DNA of 64,000 nucleotides, from NCBI GenBank assembly GCA_030544235.1, contig CM060472.1:24329724-24393723 (forward strand), read 5' to 3'. Shown one piece after another: positions 37,546 to 49,900 of this stretch. Numbering within the stretch: the stretch's first letter is position 1; each line of letters starts with the position of its first letter. A program made the translations under genes and the position numbers. This stretch comes from Lepturacanthus savala (Eukaryota > Chordata > Actinopteri > Scombriformes > Trichiuridae). Under the pieces are notes generated by a model, which ran no database searches, was not told the origin of the DNA, and worked only from the letters and a program-made list of their open reading frames with translations.

Positions 37546-39814
37546 GTGAGTCTGAGGACCCGCATACATACTCATACCAATACATTTTGACACACATGCT
37601 ATATAATGATGTGATAACACTCACAAAGAGATGTGTTGAATTAAACAGATTTACATACACAGGTGTGCAGCTGTCGATGTGCTCCAGGATGTCGGGATTG
37701 TCACTAAAGTGCTGTCGCATTGTATGTTTCATCAATGTGCGCAGTGAATGTGTGCGTATTTGGTGTCAAGGTGTGTGTGTGTGTGCGTGTATGTGTGTGT
37801 GTGCATGTGTGTGTGTGCGTGTGTGTGTATACGCACACTGCCCCTCCCAGTGTGGTCGTGGGAGACAAAGGGTCCCCTCTGTCTGGTGCTGTAGCACTGC
37901 TCACACAGCCACTGATGGGTGGGAAAGTTCTGTCTGACACCAATCATGTTTGATCAGAAAAAGGAAGAAGTCAAATACAATCACCCCCCGCCACCACCAT
38001 CACCCTCACTCCCCAACCCCCACCTTCCCACCCACCCAATGCTATTGAACACTCCTGATTCACTGTGATAGGAGAACAGGGTCACAGCAGATGATCACCC
38101 GGTGGGGGTGGGGGGATTTCGTGGACATAGAGGTTGAGAGGAGGGACTACTGACACTAGGACCACTGTAATGTGTGATATATATATTCTCATACCATAGC
38201 GAATAATGTTAAAATAGATGTGTCTAAGGGGGTCATCGGCCATGCACATGACTGCCAGTATGTGTGAATGTGTGTGCGTGTACGCATGTGAGTGCAAAAG
38301 AGGAAGAACCAGAGCAAGAGCGTAATGTGCTGAACCGACGGCCATTACTGACCACTGAGCCCAGACAAAGGGCGGCTGATCATATGTGCAGTCTGTATCA
38401 TATTCGGAGTGTGTGAGTGAGTGTGTATGTAGGTGAGGGTGGGTGTGGGAGTAAGGAAAGAGTTTCTATGTTGAATGTTCATGTATATGCAGGGCGTCTC
38501 TGTAAGCATGTGCGTACAGTATCATCATGTCTGTGCATTTGTCTCCAGAAGATCACGTACGCATTGCGCTTCTGTATTCTCCGTCCTCTTTGCCTCTCAG
38601 TCCCTGACGCCCTTATTCAGCCGTTCCTGTTTAACAGCTGGTCATCATCCCACCCTGACTCTCCACCGTCATGCGGCACCAGTGGAGCCTCATTCAGCTT
38701 CTTTCTCACAAGGCTGTAGACTGGTCCATATGACACTAGATTATCAATCCACTGCTGTACTAGATGTGCTCTTATCCTTTTTCGGCCTCTAGTGTCATTT
38801 ACGTTACTGTATAGTAGGATTTTGGGACTGGTCGAAGCCTTTTGGTTCAACAAATTATGATTCAAATAGATAAACTCTTAAATGGTCTTAGTCTTTATTG
38901 AAAGAAGACCAAAATTCTGCATTCAGAAACACACATTTTCCTTGGACCAAAATATCTCTCACTGGAGATCTCTGCTAATCTATAATTACCAACCTCAATA
39001 TACCTAGATAGTAGGAGCCATTATGTCAAACTGCCTTACAGTAACAGTTGATGATTGTGTTTCCTGGCGTCTATAAAAAGTCCTACATATATATTTTAAA
39101 ATAAAACTCTACATTGGCACTGGGAGTCACCAGAGAGCTTTCAGCTTCACAACCAGAATGATCAACATCTTCACAGACAGATATTAAGGTGCTGAAATTA
39201 CTCAACCAAAGAGCTGACCTTGTTGTTTCTTTACAACTCTCTTCATTACCAGCCCAGTAACCTGCCTGCTGCCCAGCCAGATATCCAACCATCTTCCCAT
39301 CCATCCAATCACCCACCCAGCCAGGAGACCACCTCAGAACTGGCAACCTGAGTCATCAGGGTTAGTGCTCCTTTGGCACGCATCTGTGCCAAAATCATCT
39401 GTAAGCACCAGGCGTGAAGTTAAAAAATTTATAGATCTGCACTTAAACCAGAGGCCAGACAATCAAATAATATACTTACATAAGAGAAAGAGAGAAAAAA
39501 GGGGAGGGAGGGGGCCATTGAGAAGCATAAAACACTTGTACTGTTTCTGATTTATAACAGTCAATAGGGCAAGTCAAGAGACACAGAACAGTTTTAGTAT
39601 CGCACAAAAAATTATACTTCATTGTCATCTTAGGAGATAGTGAGTTATTCCAATTTTGTTTGTTAGATTCATGCTCATATCTCTTTATGCTATGACACAA
39701 ATAGAGCAATGACTCTTCAAAGGTCTTAAATACATTTTTTCCACATAAGTTCTCTTCTGACACAATTCCAATACAATATCTCAAAGAAAGAACAGCTTTT
39801 AGAGGTGAGTACCT

Positions 39815-39818
<4 letters not shown>

Positions 39819-39878
<60 letters not shown>

Positions 39879-39886
39879 ACACACAC
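39819..39886. repeat. (CA)n microsatellite
   Basis: About 33 CA units, with one interruption (CACAGACA) near the end. A short CA run occupies the equivalent place in copy A (about 32699-32720). Confidence 0.95.
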
Positions 39887-40619
39887 TTTTGTACTGAGAT
39901 AAGCAACATTCTTCCATTTACATATCCACTTTTTCTTCCGCTCTTATTAGAACGCAGCCACACACACAGAGCACAGATTATAAGCATGGCTGGATTAAGT
40001 TAAAGCTGTGCCATTTTGCTAATAATTCAAATACTGCAAGTACTAGCATTTTTTCCAAGAGACGCTGGATATAGACAAAGCTAAACTGAATGACTACCAG
40101 CGTTCAGGCCTTATCGCAACTGTGTGGGTGTGCGGCTTGTGTGCTCATGTGTGAGAAATAAACGTTTGTGAGTCTTGAATGTGCCAGTCGAGGGTCGAGC
40201 TTACGCATTAAAATCTCTGCCGCTGTTTCTAATGCATTTGTCAAGCAAGAGCATGGACACACTGTTCAGTTTAAAGGTGGAAACACAGCAGAGCAGAAGA
40301 ACAGTAAAGCAGAGAGGGAATATACAGCTGAACGTACAGTGTAGCAGAATGTTTCAGGGTGTGTCCGTCGATGTGTGTGTAAAAGTGTGTATTTCTGAGA
40401 GGGGGGAATGTGAAATACCTCCACTATTTGTATGGAGTAAATAATGCTTCGCCCTTTTGTTCTATTTCTTTTACACTCTGTCTTGTGTTTTCCAATATAG
40501 ATAATGATGGAGCCATCAGATAAATGTATCTGAATATGTGACACCGGTGCTCAAGGCACAGATTAAGGCATACATTTTTAGACTATAAGACTGTTCAGGT
40601 TTAGTACATTTCATGTATC

Positions 40620-40765
40620 AAGGCTGAGTCCTTACAGCAGGGGCCTGGGTTTAATTCCAGCAGCAAACCATTTTCTCCATGTCATCCCCTCTCTCTCTCC
40701 CCTACTTTTTCTGTCTCTTTCTACTGTCAAATGAAGCAGAAATGTCAGAAACATAATCATAAATC
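40620..40765 (+). mobile_element. tRNA-derived SINE, 5' part degraded, in copy B
   Basis: A B-box-like GGGTTTAATTCCAGC (about 40647) is followed by CCATGTCATCCCCTCTCTCTC, a CCCCTAC segment and a TACTGTCAAATGAAG tail. These match in order the common fish SINE end seen in antisense in copy A, but at a different place and orientation, so the two are separate insertions. Confidence 0.55.
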
Positions 40766-40804
40766 TATATAAATAAATATCTAAAAAAAAAATACAACTA
40801 GCAA

Positions 40805-40882
40805 AACTAACTAGCAGATGGTGTGAATGAGGCTACTACAGTCCAGAGAATGGCTACTTCACAACGCCAAGGTCTCACCGCC
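40805..40882 (+). ncRNA. Diverged second mir-138-like hairpin (possible pseudo-miRNA)
   Basis: A 67-nt stretch (40813-40879) aligns without gaps to the intact mir-138 hairpin core (45203-45269) with 12 mismatches. The 3p arm GCTACTTCACAACGCCAAGGTC (40853-40874) stays close to miR-138-1-3p, and the loop CTACAGTCCAG is kept. In the 5p arm the seed reads GCAGATG instead of GCTGGTG, and at least three stem pairs are lost. It may be a decayed local duplicate or a miRNA with a changed seed; small-RNA reads would decide. Confidence 0.65.
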
Positions 40883-42426
40883 CTCGCTGACATGTTTTAT
40901 CTTTTCATATGACAAAAAGATCAGATAAGCACAGAATAGGATTTCGTGAAATGTTTTTTGTTTTGTGACAATTGTGAAGGGTAATCATTAATGAGAGAAA
41001 CATAAACTCTTCAAAGTAGAATTGATGATTATTCCACAAATGATATGAAAGCCAAGGTAAATAGAACAACCTATTTACAGTCTTTGTGTGCCATTTAAAG
41101 GAGCGTTTAGTGTTAAGCACTATCCTCATGACAATTTAAAAATAACACTATAAAAGCGACAAAAGTAGAACGAATGGATTAACAAAACATCTCGATCTTA
41201 CTGGTGTGCACCGTTGACTTAAGGGAACATGAGGACAATAGTGTGTGTGTCTGCATGACTGCTTGTGTGTGGCAAAGGGCCTTTTAGACCTGAGTAAAGA
41301 GGAAAAGGATGCGTGGTAAATGTTGAGCCGGCATCCTTATCGCTGCTGCTCTCAGAGCTGACCACCACAGTTCCTTAATAATGGACAACGAAACAGAGTC
41401 CTTTCTATTTATGCACTCACTCAGCCTCCCATAGTATTGCTACTAATATTATTAAGACTAAAAAACAAGGTATCATAATACAGGAGATGGTTTAATATCT
41501 AATAACAGTTATTTGTCCTGAATTGTAAATGGAGAAAGAGGATAATGGATATTGTAAAGGGTTGAAAAGGTATATAGAAATCTAGAGAAATTGTCTCTGT
41601 CTTTCTCAGTGTAAGGTGATGTCGGATAAAACATTTGACAGAAATGGAGTTCTAAAACACAGCAAAGGGAGGCCGTTCTCCACAGCAAAGCTTTTTACCA
41701 CCCTGGCTTCCATCCCAAGTGACAAGAGACGTTGTCATTTTCCAACTCAATTTACAGACGCATTAGGGGATGCTGAGGCGCGCCCAACTCTCTCAAATGC
41801 AATCAGCCTGCCTGTGTGTTTTAAGAGGAAATTGAGGCTGCAATTTCTTTTGTACTTCTTCCCTTTTGTGGACCCATTTTCCCACTGAAATAATTTTAAA
41901 ACATACGCAGCAGCATATAGATTGAATGATTGCTCTTTACCCATTTGTCTCCCTTTTAGGCTACATGAAAACAGCAAAATGGATGTTTGTGGACTATTGA
42001 ATCTCATCTAATTTAGATTCTAATTATGAAGGTAAGTATATCTGCATTTCAGACCTAAATTCCTGAGTTGTCCAACTGGTTTATTTCCATGTGCCGTATT
42101 TCAAAAAGAGCATTTTTTCAAGTGTTCTTTCATACTTTATTTAAATTGATCTTTAATTCAGTTCCAGGTAGCACTAAAAAAGCTGTTTAAATTTGGCTTT
42201 GTGGAAACCTGCTGATACCCTGAAAGTCTCTCTGCCTCGCTCTCGAATTGATTTCACACAGTTGAGCCTCACAATAGTGGAGAGATTCAGGACAAAGATA
42301 GCTTGAGAGGTAGGTCCATTTAGATCTACTGGCACTCACATCAGCTGCACACGGTCCTGCACTGTAAATGTCCTGCTTGACCCTCACAACATATGACTAA
42401 TTGAGAACTTGGCTAAAAACTAAGTA

Positions 42427-42456
42427 GAGAGAGAGAAAGAGAGAAAGAGAGAGAGA
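42427..42456. repeat. (GA)n-rich purine tract
   Basis: GAGAGA/AAGAGAG simple sequence on the plus strand. Confidence 0.8.
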
Positions 42457-42785
42457 TGTGAACAAAGGCAGAATGGCAGACAAACAATGGGGACTGGGAA
42501 GAGGCAGAAATGATAAGAGGAAAGAGGAAAGCGTTTTAATAAAAGAACACGGGGAGAAGGAGTTATTAAAAAATTGGACTTCTTTAAGAAGCCATTACAA
42601 CAGTGGATTAATCTCACCCAATCAAATCAAATATTGATTATTTCTCACACCGTGGGCACAAAACGTTATTCACAAATAGCGAATCTCTGTTTGCAATCAG
42701 CAGCATCTACAGCTTTCAGGTAGAGGAGGTCTCTCGGAACATGTGGACGTTGAAGCCAGCCCCTCTTGAAACAAGGGGCTGGCTG

Positions 42786-42825
42786 CCATAGCAACCATAT
42801 GATGAAGCAGGCAGGGCTATTTAAA
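42786..42825 (+). promoter_or_regulatory. Promoter-like module at the end of copy B
   Basis: Same series as at 36682: CCATAGCAAC (42786-42795), CATATG (42796-42801), TATTTAAA (42818-42825), then CAGCTGCTG. It lies about 2.4 kb upstream of the intact mir-138 hairpin on the same strand, so it could be a promoter for its primary transcript (inference). Confidence 0.4.
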
Positions 42826-43324
42826 GGAATTCAGCTGCTGCTCGCATTCCTGTCAGCTTCACACCAGTCCAGTGAAAGACAAAGAAATCCAGTTGAATAC
42901 AAGAAAAATGTAGATCATGATCCTTCCAATCCTATAATTTAATACCTGATATTAAAATAGAGTTATAAAAGACTGAATCCCTTAGTAACAGTCTAAATTA
43001 AAGGTTACTAACATTGCACAATTAAACGACACAACCACACAAGTGCGTCTCACACATTCAAATGATCTGTTTGGAGTCTGAACATTCCTTTATTTCCCCC
43101 CTTTACTCCTAGTTTAAAATGTCCTATATGCAATTCTTTTTATTTTTTGTACACTACTCGTATTTATTCTCAAAGCACAAGCTCTTCCTCTGCCAATGCG
43201 TCTACCACTTGCCACAGCTTTACATGTGAATGCACCATTTTGTCATCTTGGTAAGAACAAGCTGCACACATCTTAAATCAATTCACACAAAATTGACGTG
43301 TAGTTGAACGACATTGCATGAATA

Positions 43325-43437
43325 TCCATTCCATTTTCTATACCTGTTTATTCCCCGCTAGGGTCACAGCATGCTGTAGGCAAGAGGCAGCAACCTTACA
43401 AAGGCTGTGAGGCAACAGTGCTATCCACTGCGCCACC
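43325..43437 (+). repeat. Truncated dispersed teleost repeat
   Basis: The start CATTTTCTATACCTGTTTATTCCCC and the end GCTGTGAGGCAACAGTGCTA match the two ends of the repeat at 2118-2435, with the middle deleted. Confidence 0.6.
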
Positions 43438-45186
43438 CTTGTGTAAATATCTTCCTTCTAAACCGTGTGAAAATGTGAATTGTAACAGATCACCAAAGAT
43501 TGCTGTGCAGTAATCAATTTGTTTTATATAGTAATGTGCCTATGCTTGACTTGTCTGCAGAAAGGGCCCATGAAGACTATCCTATTATTAATGATAAAAA
43601 AGAAAACATTTTTTTTCTAGAAAGGTATTTCTCAGCGGACAGCAACACATAAGGAGACGAGCGTGACAAGAAAATACCTGTGCATTGCCTGCAAATCACA
43701 GAAATGGAAGCAGAGAGGGCAAAATTTCTTGATCACATACGTTATATATAGTTTTCTCCTTGTCATTGTTATTAGGAGACATACTTGAAGGAAATGAACA
43801 TTTATTTCACACCTCTTACTAAGAAAAATGCTGTATTTTCACTCAGCCTGTCAAGAATAGACAGTGCATCCTTCCTTCTGCAGCTTTTACAAGTCATCTA
43901 ATCTTTAACTTGATCAAACTTCGATAAGCAATTACTAAAGGGTCCTGTTTTAAGTGGTTTTCGGGTTATAGAAGTTGGTGTCCCCCAGTCAATAAATTAT
44001 GACGTAGTTCAAACATTTACCTGCTCCCTTTTAGAGATATTGATATTAGTTCTACTAATTAGAAGTAGATTCTTATTTTCTGCTCCTAGACTGTCACACA
44101 AGCTGGCAGTTTAATCTGGAGCCAAAACAGTGAGTCAATTATTGCTAATCAATTCACTGTTTACCATTTTTTCCAAGTAGAAATGTCAAACATAATTTAC
44201 TCTACGTTACTAATTTCTAAATTATTCTTACGAATATATAACATTTTTTTAAACATTATAACAATGTTTTTTTGTCTCTTGTGATATCGGCTATACACTA
44301 ATTGAGAAAATAAGACGTTTAATCAATCTTAAAAATAAGCCCACCTTAAGTGATTGATAGACTCCCACCTATTGATCTGTCCCAGAACAAAGTATTGAAC
44401 CTTGTTCTGTAAATGTACATCGGTTAAATACCTAAAGAATTACACATCATCTCTACAAAGGACTGAGAGGTGATATTTCATCTTCTTTGAATAAATCAAC
44501 ATTCCAAATTTTTAGTCCTTTTATCATGCTGATATTCTACAACATTTTAATTTTAAGTGCACAATTATTGGTGAAACCGTTGGTGTTCTTTTATCTCTCG
44601 CTTGGGCCCAGCATGCTGCTCCAGCGCCTGTGAGAGCAGTCAAGAAGATTTAAAGTGCTTCATAGAAGCAAAATTATGATTGACCTCCCTCATAACACTC
44701 CATATGCTCTTCAATCTGCTCTTTATCTCATTCTAATCCCAACTAATTTCATATGCTAAGTAAAAGCTTATATCCCTCCTCACTACATGTGCACACACAT
44801 CTCTTAGTGCGGTGGTGTGATTATAAAATTTGCATAGAGGATGTTTTTGGAGGTGTGGAGTGCACAAGCAGGGTTTTTGGGTGTCTAATGCCTGTCAAGT
44901 GTAGAGAGGTGAGGCAGGATTCCTCCTGTTTGGACTCACGATGAGAGGTCACCAAAGGAACCCAGAGAAAGTTCCCTCGTGTCTCTATACGTGTCTCTCT
45001 CCTCACCTCAAATGGTTTCCTCGGTTTCTAATTTGCATTTTCTCCTCTCGCAGCTGTCACAGATGTAGTGAAGATTAGGGGAGAGAGGAGCTGACTCTGT
45101 ACCCCTGAGGAGAATGCAATGAGACGGAACAAGTTGTCTCCTTCCCAACGGAAAACCACATCCACCATCAGAGCGTCATCTGCTGG
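43438..45186. other. Intergenic stretch upstream of mir-138
   Basis: AT-rich sequence without a recognised gene. It probably lies within the mir-138 primary transcript or its 5' flank, but no exon signals can be supported. Confidence 0.35.
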
Positions 45187-45280
45187 CTCGGTGGGGCGGG
45201 ACAGCTGGTGTTGTGAATCAGGCCGCCACAGTCCAGGGAACGGCTACTTCCCAACACCAGGGTCTCACCACCACCCCTCA
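45187..45280 (+). ncRNA. mir138: microRNA precursor mir-138
   Basis: The 5p arm at 45203-45225 matches my memory of vertebrate miR-138-5p base for base (starts AGCTGGTGTTGTGAATC). The 3p arm GCTACTTCCCAACACCAGGG (from 45243) pairs with it across a 17-nt loop and resembles miR-138-1-3p with ACTTCA changed to ACTTCC. Flanking GGTGGGGCGGG and TCACCACCACCCC extend the stem. Human MIR138-1 lies between ABHD5 and TOPAZ1, exactly as here. miR-138 is enriched in brain and known for control of dendritic-spine size; its host transcript is not resolved here. Confidence 0.95.
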
Positions 45281-45289
45281 CATCTTCCA

Positions 45290-46775
45290 TCTCCTCGTGC
45301 CGTCGTCTTTGCTGTGATGGAATTAGTCAGCAAATATTTTAAATTACTATTTTTTATATTGAATATGTTTGCAGTGATACTTGAAATACTGGTAATTATT
45401 TGTCCAAATATCTTTTGGTAGTATTTTTTTCTGCATCCTTTTGAGATATGAATCAAAAACATGTAACAAAAAATATCCTAACTAAATATACATCCTGTGC
45501 ATTGCCAGTAATTTATGATTAATATAGTATTTTAAAATGTAATAATAAATAAATCCTTTAAATAACACATTTCTAATTCAGTTTAAGGGTATATGTACAA
45601 GGGAAGGTGAATTTATAATAATAAAATATACAGAAAATATAAAGATAATTAATCACATGGAAATTAAATAAAGTTCTCATAATTTCATTTGTTTGAAATT
45701 GTCATTTTGCATTTCCTTCAATTTCTTACTACCTTTATTCACCCATCACACTTGTCTCAAAATATTGTACAGGCTGTTTTGTTCACCTTCTGTAGAGCCT
45801 AATTAGATAGAACTGTACAGGTACTTGGTTTTATTATAAGGAGAATGAGCATATGACTGCTTTGAGATATGAGCAGGTAAAAAGTTAAAATTGCTGTATC
45901 AGAAAATTACCCAAATGCACCATATGCCATTTCTCCCAAGACTGAATACCATTTATGTACAAATCAAACCCTCTGGTGGTGGAAACTGGATATCCAGTTC
46001 CGGAAGAGAATAGAAAATGTCGCCCCTGCGATATGGGAGATGTTTTATTGTCCATTATATCATAATTTTAGATATAGTCTTTTTCTTTTCTTCTCTCATA
46101 TTGTCCAGATTTGTTTTCTATGTCTGATGAATATAGACTTTGGTATTTGTATAAAGACTAAATGTTTTTATCAAATTGGTCAGGAGGTAGTTTATCACTT
46201 TCCCAGGTCGTCTTTTTTTTTTCCTTTTTTAATCGAACTCATTTCCAACCACTTTTTGAAACCTGAGATGTGGCAAATTTCCAATGAACTGATGACACAT
46301 GTTTAATGGACTGAAGATCCTGAAACGTCCTTTATTTATATCTGGCAACATATTTATTGAATTTATTGATATCTGCAACACTTTATATTAAATTATTATT
46401 AAAGTACAACATTGAAATTAGACTAAATTATTATATAACAATGAGCAAAAGCCTTTATCATTTACCAGTAGAAATAGATACAAAAATCACGTTTTGAGCT
46501 TCTTCTGCCCCATAGATTATTGTTTCTTGAAGCAGCCCAACATGAATGCTTGTTAACTTTGCATTTTATTATCCTGACTTGTGCAAAAAACTTAAACTGT
46601 ACCGTAAAATGGCCACTGTCCTATAGGTCATAAAGAGTATGATCCTTTTAAATCAGGATTAAGGTGATTTTACCAGACGTGGTAGGATTATCACGTTATA
46701 ATTTAGGCCTAAAACTCATTTTCTTAAAAAAAAAAAAATGACTTAGGGCATTTTAACAGGGCAACGATACGATAA
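45290..46775. other. Intergenic stretch between mir-138 and topaz1
   Basis: Very AT-rich with short chance frames. No repeat class or exon recognised. Confidence 0.35.
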
Positions 46776-46781
46776 ACATTA

Positions 46782-46870
46782 CGCATGCGCAGTGAGGTCG
46801 GGCATGCAGCGTCAATGTCAAGCGTAGCTAATAAATCTCAGCAACAGGAGCCATGGTTCCGCCCATTTAA
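46782..46870 (+). promoter_or_regulatory. topaz1 promoter region with NRF1 site
   Basis: CGCATGCGCA (46782-46791) is a full NRF1 palindrome-type motif about 150 bp upstream of the topaz1 ATG. CpGs rise in frequency and a CCGCCC box lies near 46860. No TATA box is seen. NRF1 sites are common at germline-active CpG promoters; use here is inferred. Confidence 0.5.
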
Positions 46871-46939
46871 GCTAACTCTTGACTCGGACTTTCTATAAGA
46901 TAAAGTTTAAGAACAGTGTTTCGTAATTTAAAAAACAGC

Positions 46940-49900
46940 ATGTCTTCTAAAAGGGTGAGACTTAACCGAGTGGCCTTAAAAGACGTTGTTGGGCTACAAC
47001 TGGTGCCGCGACTAAAACGAGGACCAAGGCCGCAGGCTTGCTTGTCGGGGACAACTGACCCCGACAAGCAAGACGACGAACACACGGTGTCAGACCAAGT
47101 GTCAGTTAAGGACACTCGTGTGAGCGAACCCATCCAAACGTTTTTAACGGAACAAATGGCCCCACAAAGCGAGGCCGGTACGAGTCCCCCGGAGGGGGGC
47201 GAAGAGAGTTCACTGCAACCGAAGCGGAGTAACGATTTCCAATCATGCGAACGGAAAGATACGGAGATAGAACGGGAAGGGCCCCTCGCCAGAGGTAAGT
47301 ATCACCGGAGCAAACCCAACACCGGGAGCCAGAGCAGCTCGACCACGCTCGGGTTTACTTGGCGTCACTGCGCTTGTGTTTCGGTGAAACGGACAAAATG
47401 TCCGTTACCGAGTTGAACCGAGGGGCAACATCAGCAAATCGAACGTACCGTCTGCCAGGGGCAACGCCGCAGATAAGACAACTAAACCAAAGTTTGGTGC
47501 GGGGTAAGCGTGTGGTATGAGATGCAAACGGAGTCGAGGGAATATGAACGTAAAAAGACGACTGCCACGGGTTTCTAGAAGCCGCAGAGACAGACAGAGC
47601 AGGGTGGAGGCCCGGGGAGCCGGGTGTGGTCCTCGGCCTGCGGGACAAGGGCGCACCGGAACACCCGCCGGACTCTCGGGTAAGGTGCACCAGGCTGGGT
47701 CATGTGCTTCAGGTTAGGTTCCGTGTTTTACCATCCGTACGCGTGGGGAAGGTGGTGACATTGAATCCCTGCATGGCGTGTTCTAATTAAGGTTTTCCGG
47801 CTCATTTCAAGCTTTGAGCTTTGTGGCTAACTTTATTTTTGTTGAAGTTTGATGAAACGTGTCAGATGCTAAGCTAACAGCGCGGCTACACCCTTTCCTT
47901 TATTAAGTTACTGTAAGTAACTTGACCTTGTTAAGCGAATTACGTTAATCTTGTATTCCAAAATTAACCGGTCAAGCATATTGCATTTAATGTTACCACC
48001 TCAAGATATTGATATTTAAATAATTAAGTGGTAATATTAGCTAATGGCAGTCAGGCTGATGTGCTGGTTTCACTAATTTGAATTTAGTTGCAAGTGTGGT
48101 AGACATTATAGAAAAGGCTTTAACACTGTTTAGCACACTTTTCGAACAAGTTATGAACGATTGATTTTGCTTAATTAAACAGAAAAAAGGGGCAATTATG
48201 TCTTTCCCACGTGATTTTTTTTAAAGGTACATTTACAAGTCTACAGTGGTTTTTGACGTGGACCTGCTTTGGATGGTCTGGAAAGGAATGGAAAGCAGTA
48301 AAACCTCTTTCTGTTTTTACTAACAGAATTAAGGTTTTACAAAAACTAACTTCAGTGTTTCTTTATTAAACCAGTGCAGTGGGATATGGCATTGTGGAAG
48401 AATTGATTTAAAACACTTTGTAGTAATGGGAGAATCTCCTGGATGATTCTCTTAGGAAAGTGACTGTTGCTTTTTATTGAGTTACACATATTTAACAGAT
48501 GTCCATTTACCAAAACAATCCTCCTAGATGAAGACTTTCTCTTATAAAACATAAACACTTCCAATAAAGCATAAATCTCATCTTTGTGTGCTTTGTCAAC
48601 GCTCATTGCTTTTCTCTGTGGATGATGGGGATTAAAAACAACCACGAGGACTATTGCAGTGGCTGTTTTCCAACCACCAGCCTCAGGGAACTGTAATGAG
48701 CTGATTACAGCTTGGCACAGCCTGGACAAGCAGCACAAAGGTAAAATGTATGCCTTTTTCAAATAGTGTTTTCAGACTTTATAAGATAAATGATTCCAGT
48801 GATGAGAACTTACTGGTTGCTTTGGCAAATGCACGTGTGGAAGTGCTTACCCACTTCCAATGAAGAGCAGAGCACAGCCTCATCTCAATGCAAGCATCTG
48901 GGACTGTCTCCCATGTGCTGAACAAGATTATCCTTAAATTACTGTTAAAACCAAATGGAAAACGACACACCATGGTGATAAGGCGTGTCCTTTTCCTGCT
49001 TAATAGATCCAAATGTTACTTTTACATTATCTTTTGCACTTTTTGATGCATTGTTTTTCTACTTGCAGACATTGATCAAAATGTGCTTCCATGCCTCAGT
49101 GGACTGGCTGTTTCAGAAGGGTCTTTGAGAAGAGCTGTCAGAGCCTCCGGCTGTGGTTTCTGTGGCGACTGTAAATGCATTTCCCCTCAGCAAAATACAT
49201 CGGGTAGGCAAGGACAGAAAAGGAGTAGCTCAGGGCCACTGCTGCCTATGGTCACTGTGAACCCTAAGAAGATTACTGTATGGTTAGACCCCAAGGTGAC
49301 GCTTTGTGATATCGCCCAACACTGTAATATCTGCAGTCAGGATTCTGTCATTTTGTTACCAGATGTGCTCAAGACGAAGGTTGTGCGTTGCTTCAAACGG
49401 GACATGAGAGCTGGATTTCAGTTTAGGCTCGGTGCTTTAGGGTACAATGAACTTGGAACTGATGAACCTGCCCTGGCTAAAAATAGTGGTTTGTGTCCCA
49501 GGGTGCAGTCTGAGAGGAGCATCTGTCAGCCCCAAAGTCTGACTGAAAACCAGAAACACCTGAAGGAACACATGGATGCAGACACATTATCTGGTCATGC
49601 CTCACATCATTTCCTGCGTGGTTTGGCAAATAAAACCCCTGCAACTTGTTCCGCTTTTTTCCTGCCAGGAGAACATACAAACAAGGGGATATGCACAACT
49701 GGAATGTGTGAGAGAGATGTTAAGGAGAACCTAGGATGTGACTTCCTGGGACAAGACATACATGAAGACAAAAAAGTCAAACTTGGAGATAGTGTTGAAG
49801 ATAGTAGTTTGCCTTTCACTTCCAACTTTGAAAGTATTAGTTGCCATGACCTGGCAAAACCTACAGACAAAAACAGTTCAGCCCTGAAAGATAACTGTGT

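Larger units (their letters stand above)
36960..43200 (+). repeat. Segmental duplication, copy B
   Basis: The second copy, about 6.2 kb, is collinear with copy A but lacks two A segments of roughly 1 kb each. It carries its own CA microsatellite (39819-39886), a SINE (about 40620-40765) and a diverged mir-138-like hairpin (about 40805-40882). Like A it has no convincing protein gene. Confidence 0.85.

Noticed and set aside
47355..47717. Antisense and sense frames just after topaz1 exon 1
   Set aside because: GC-rich CpG-island sequence lacks stops by composition; exon 1 ends at a strong donor before them.
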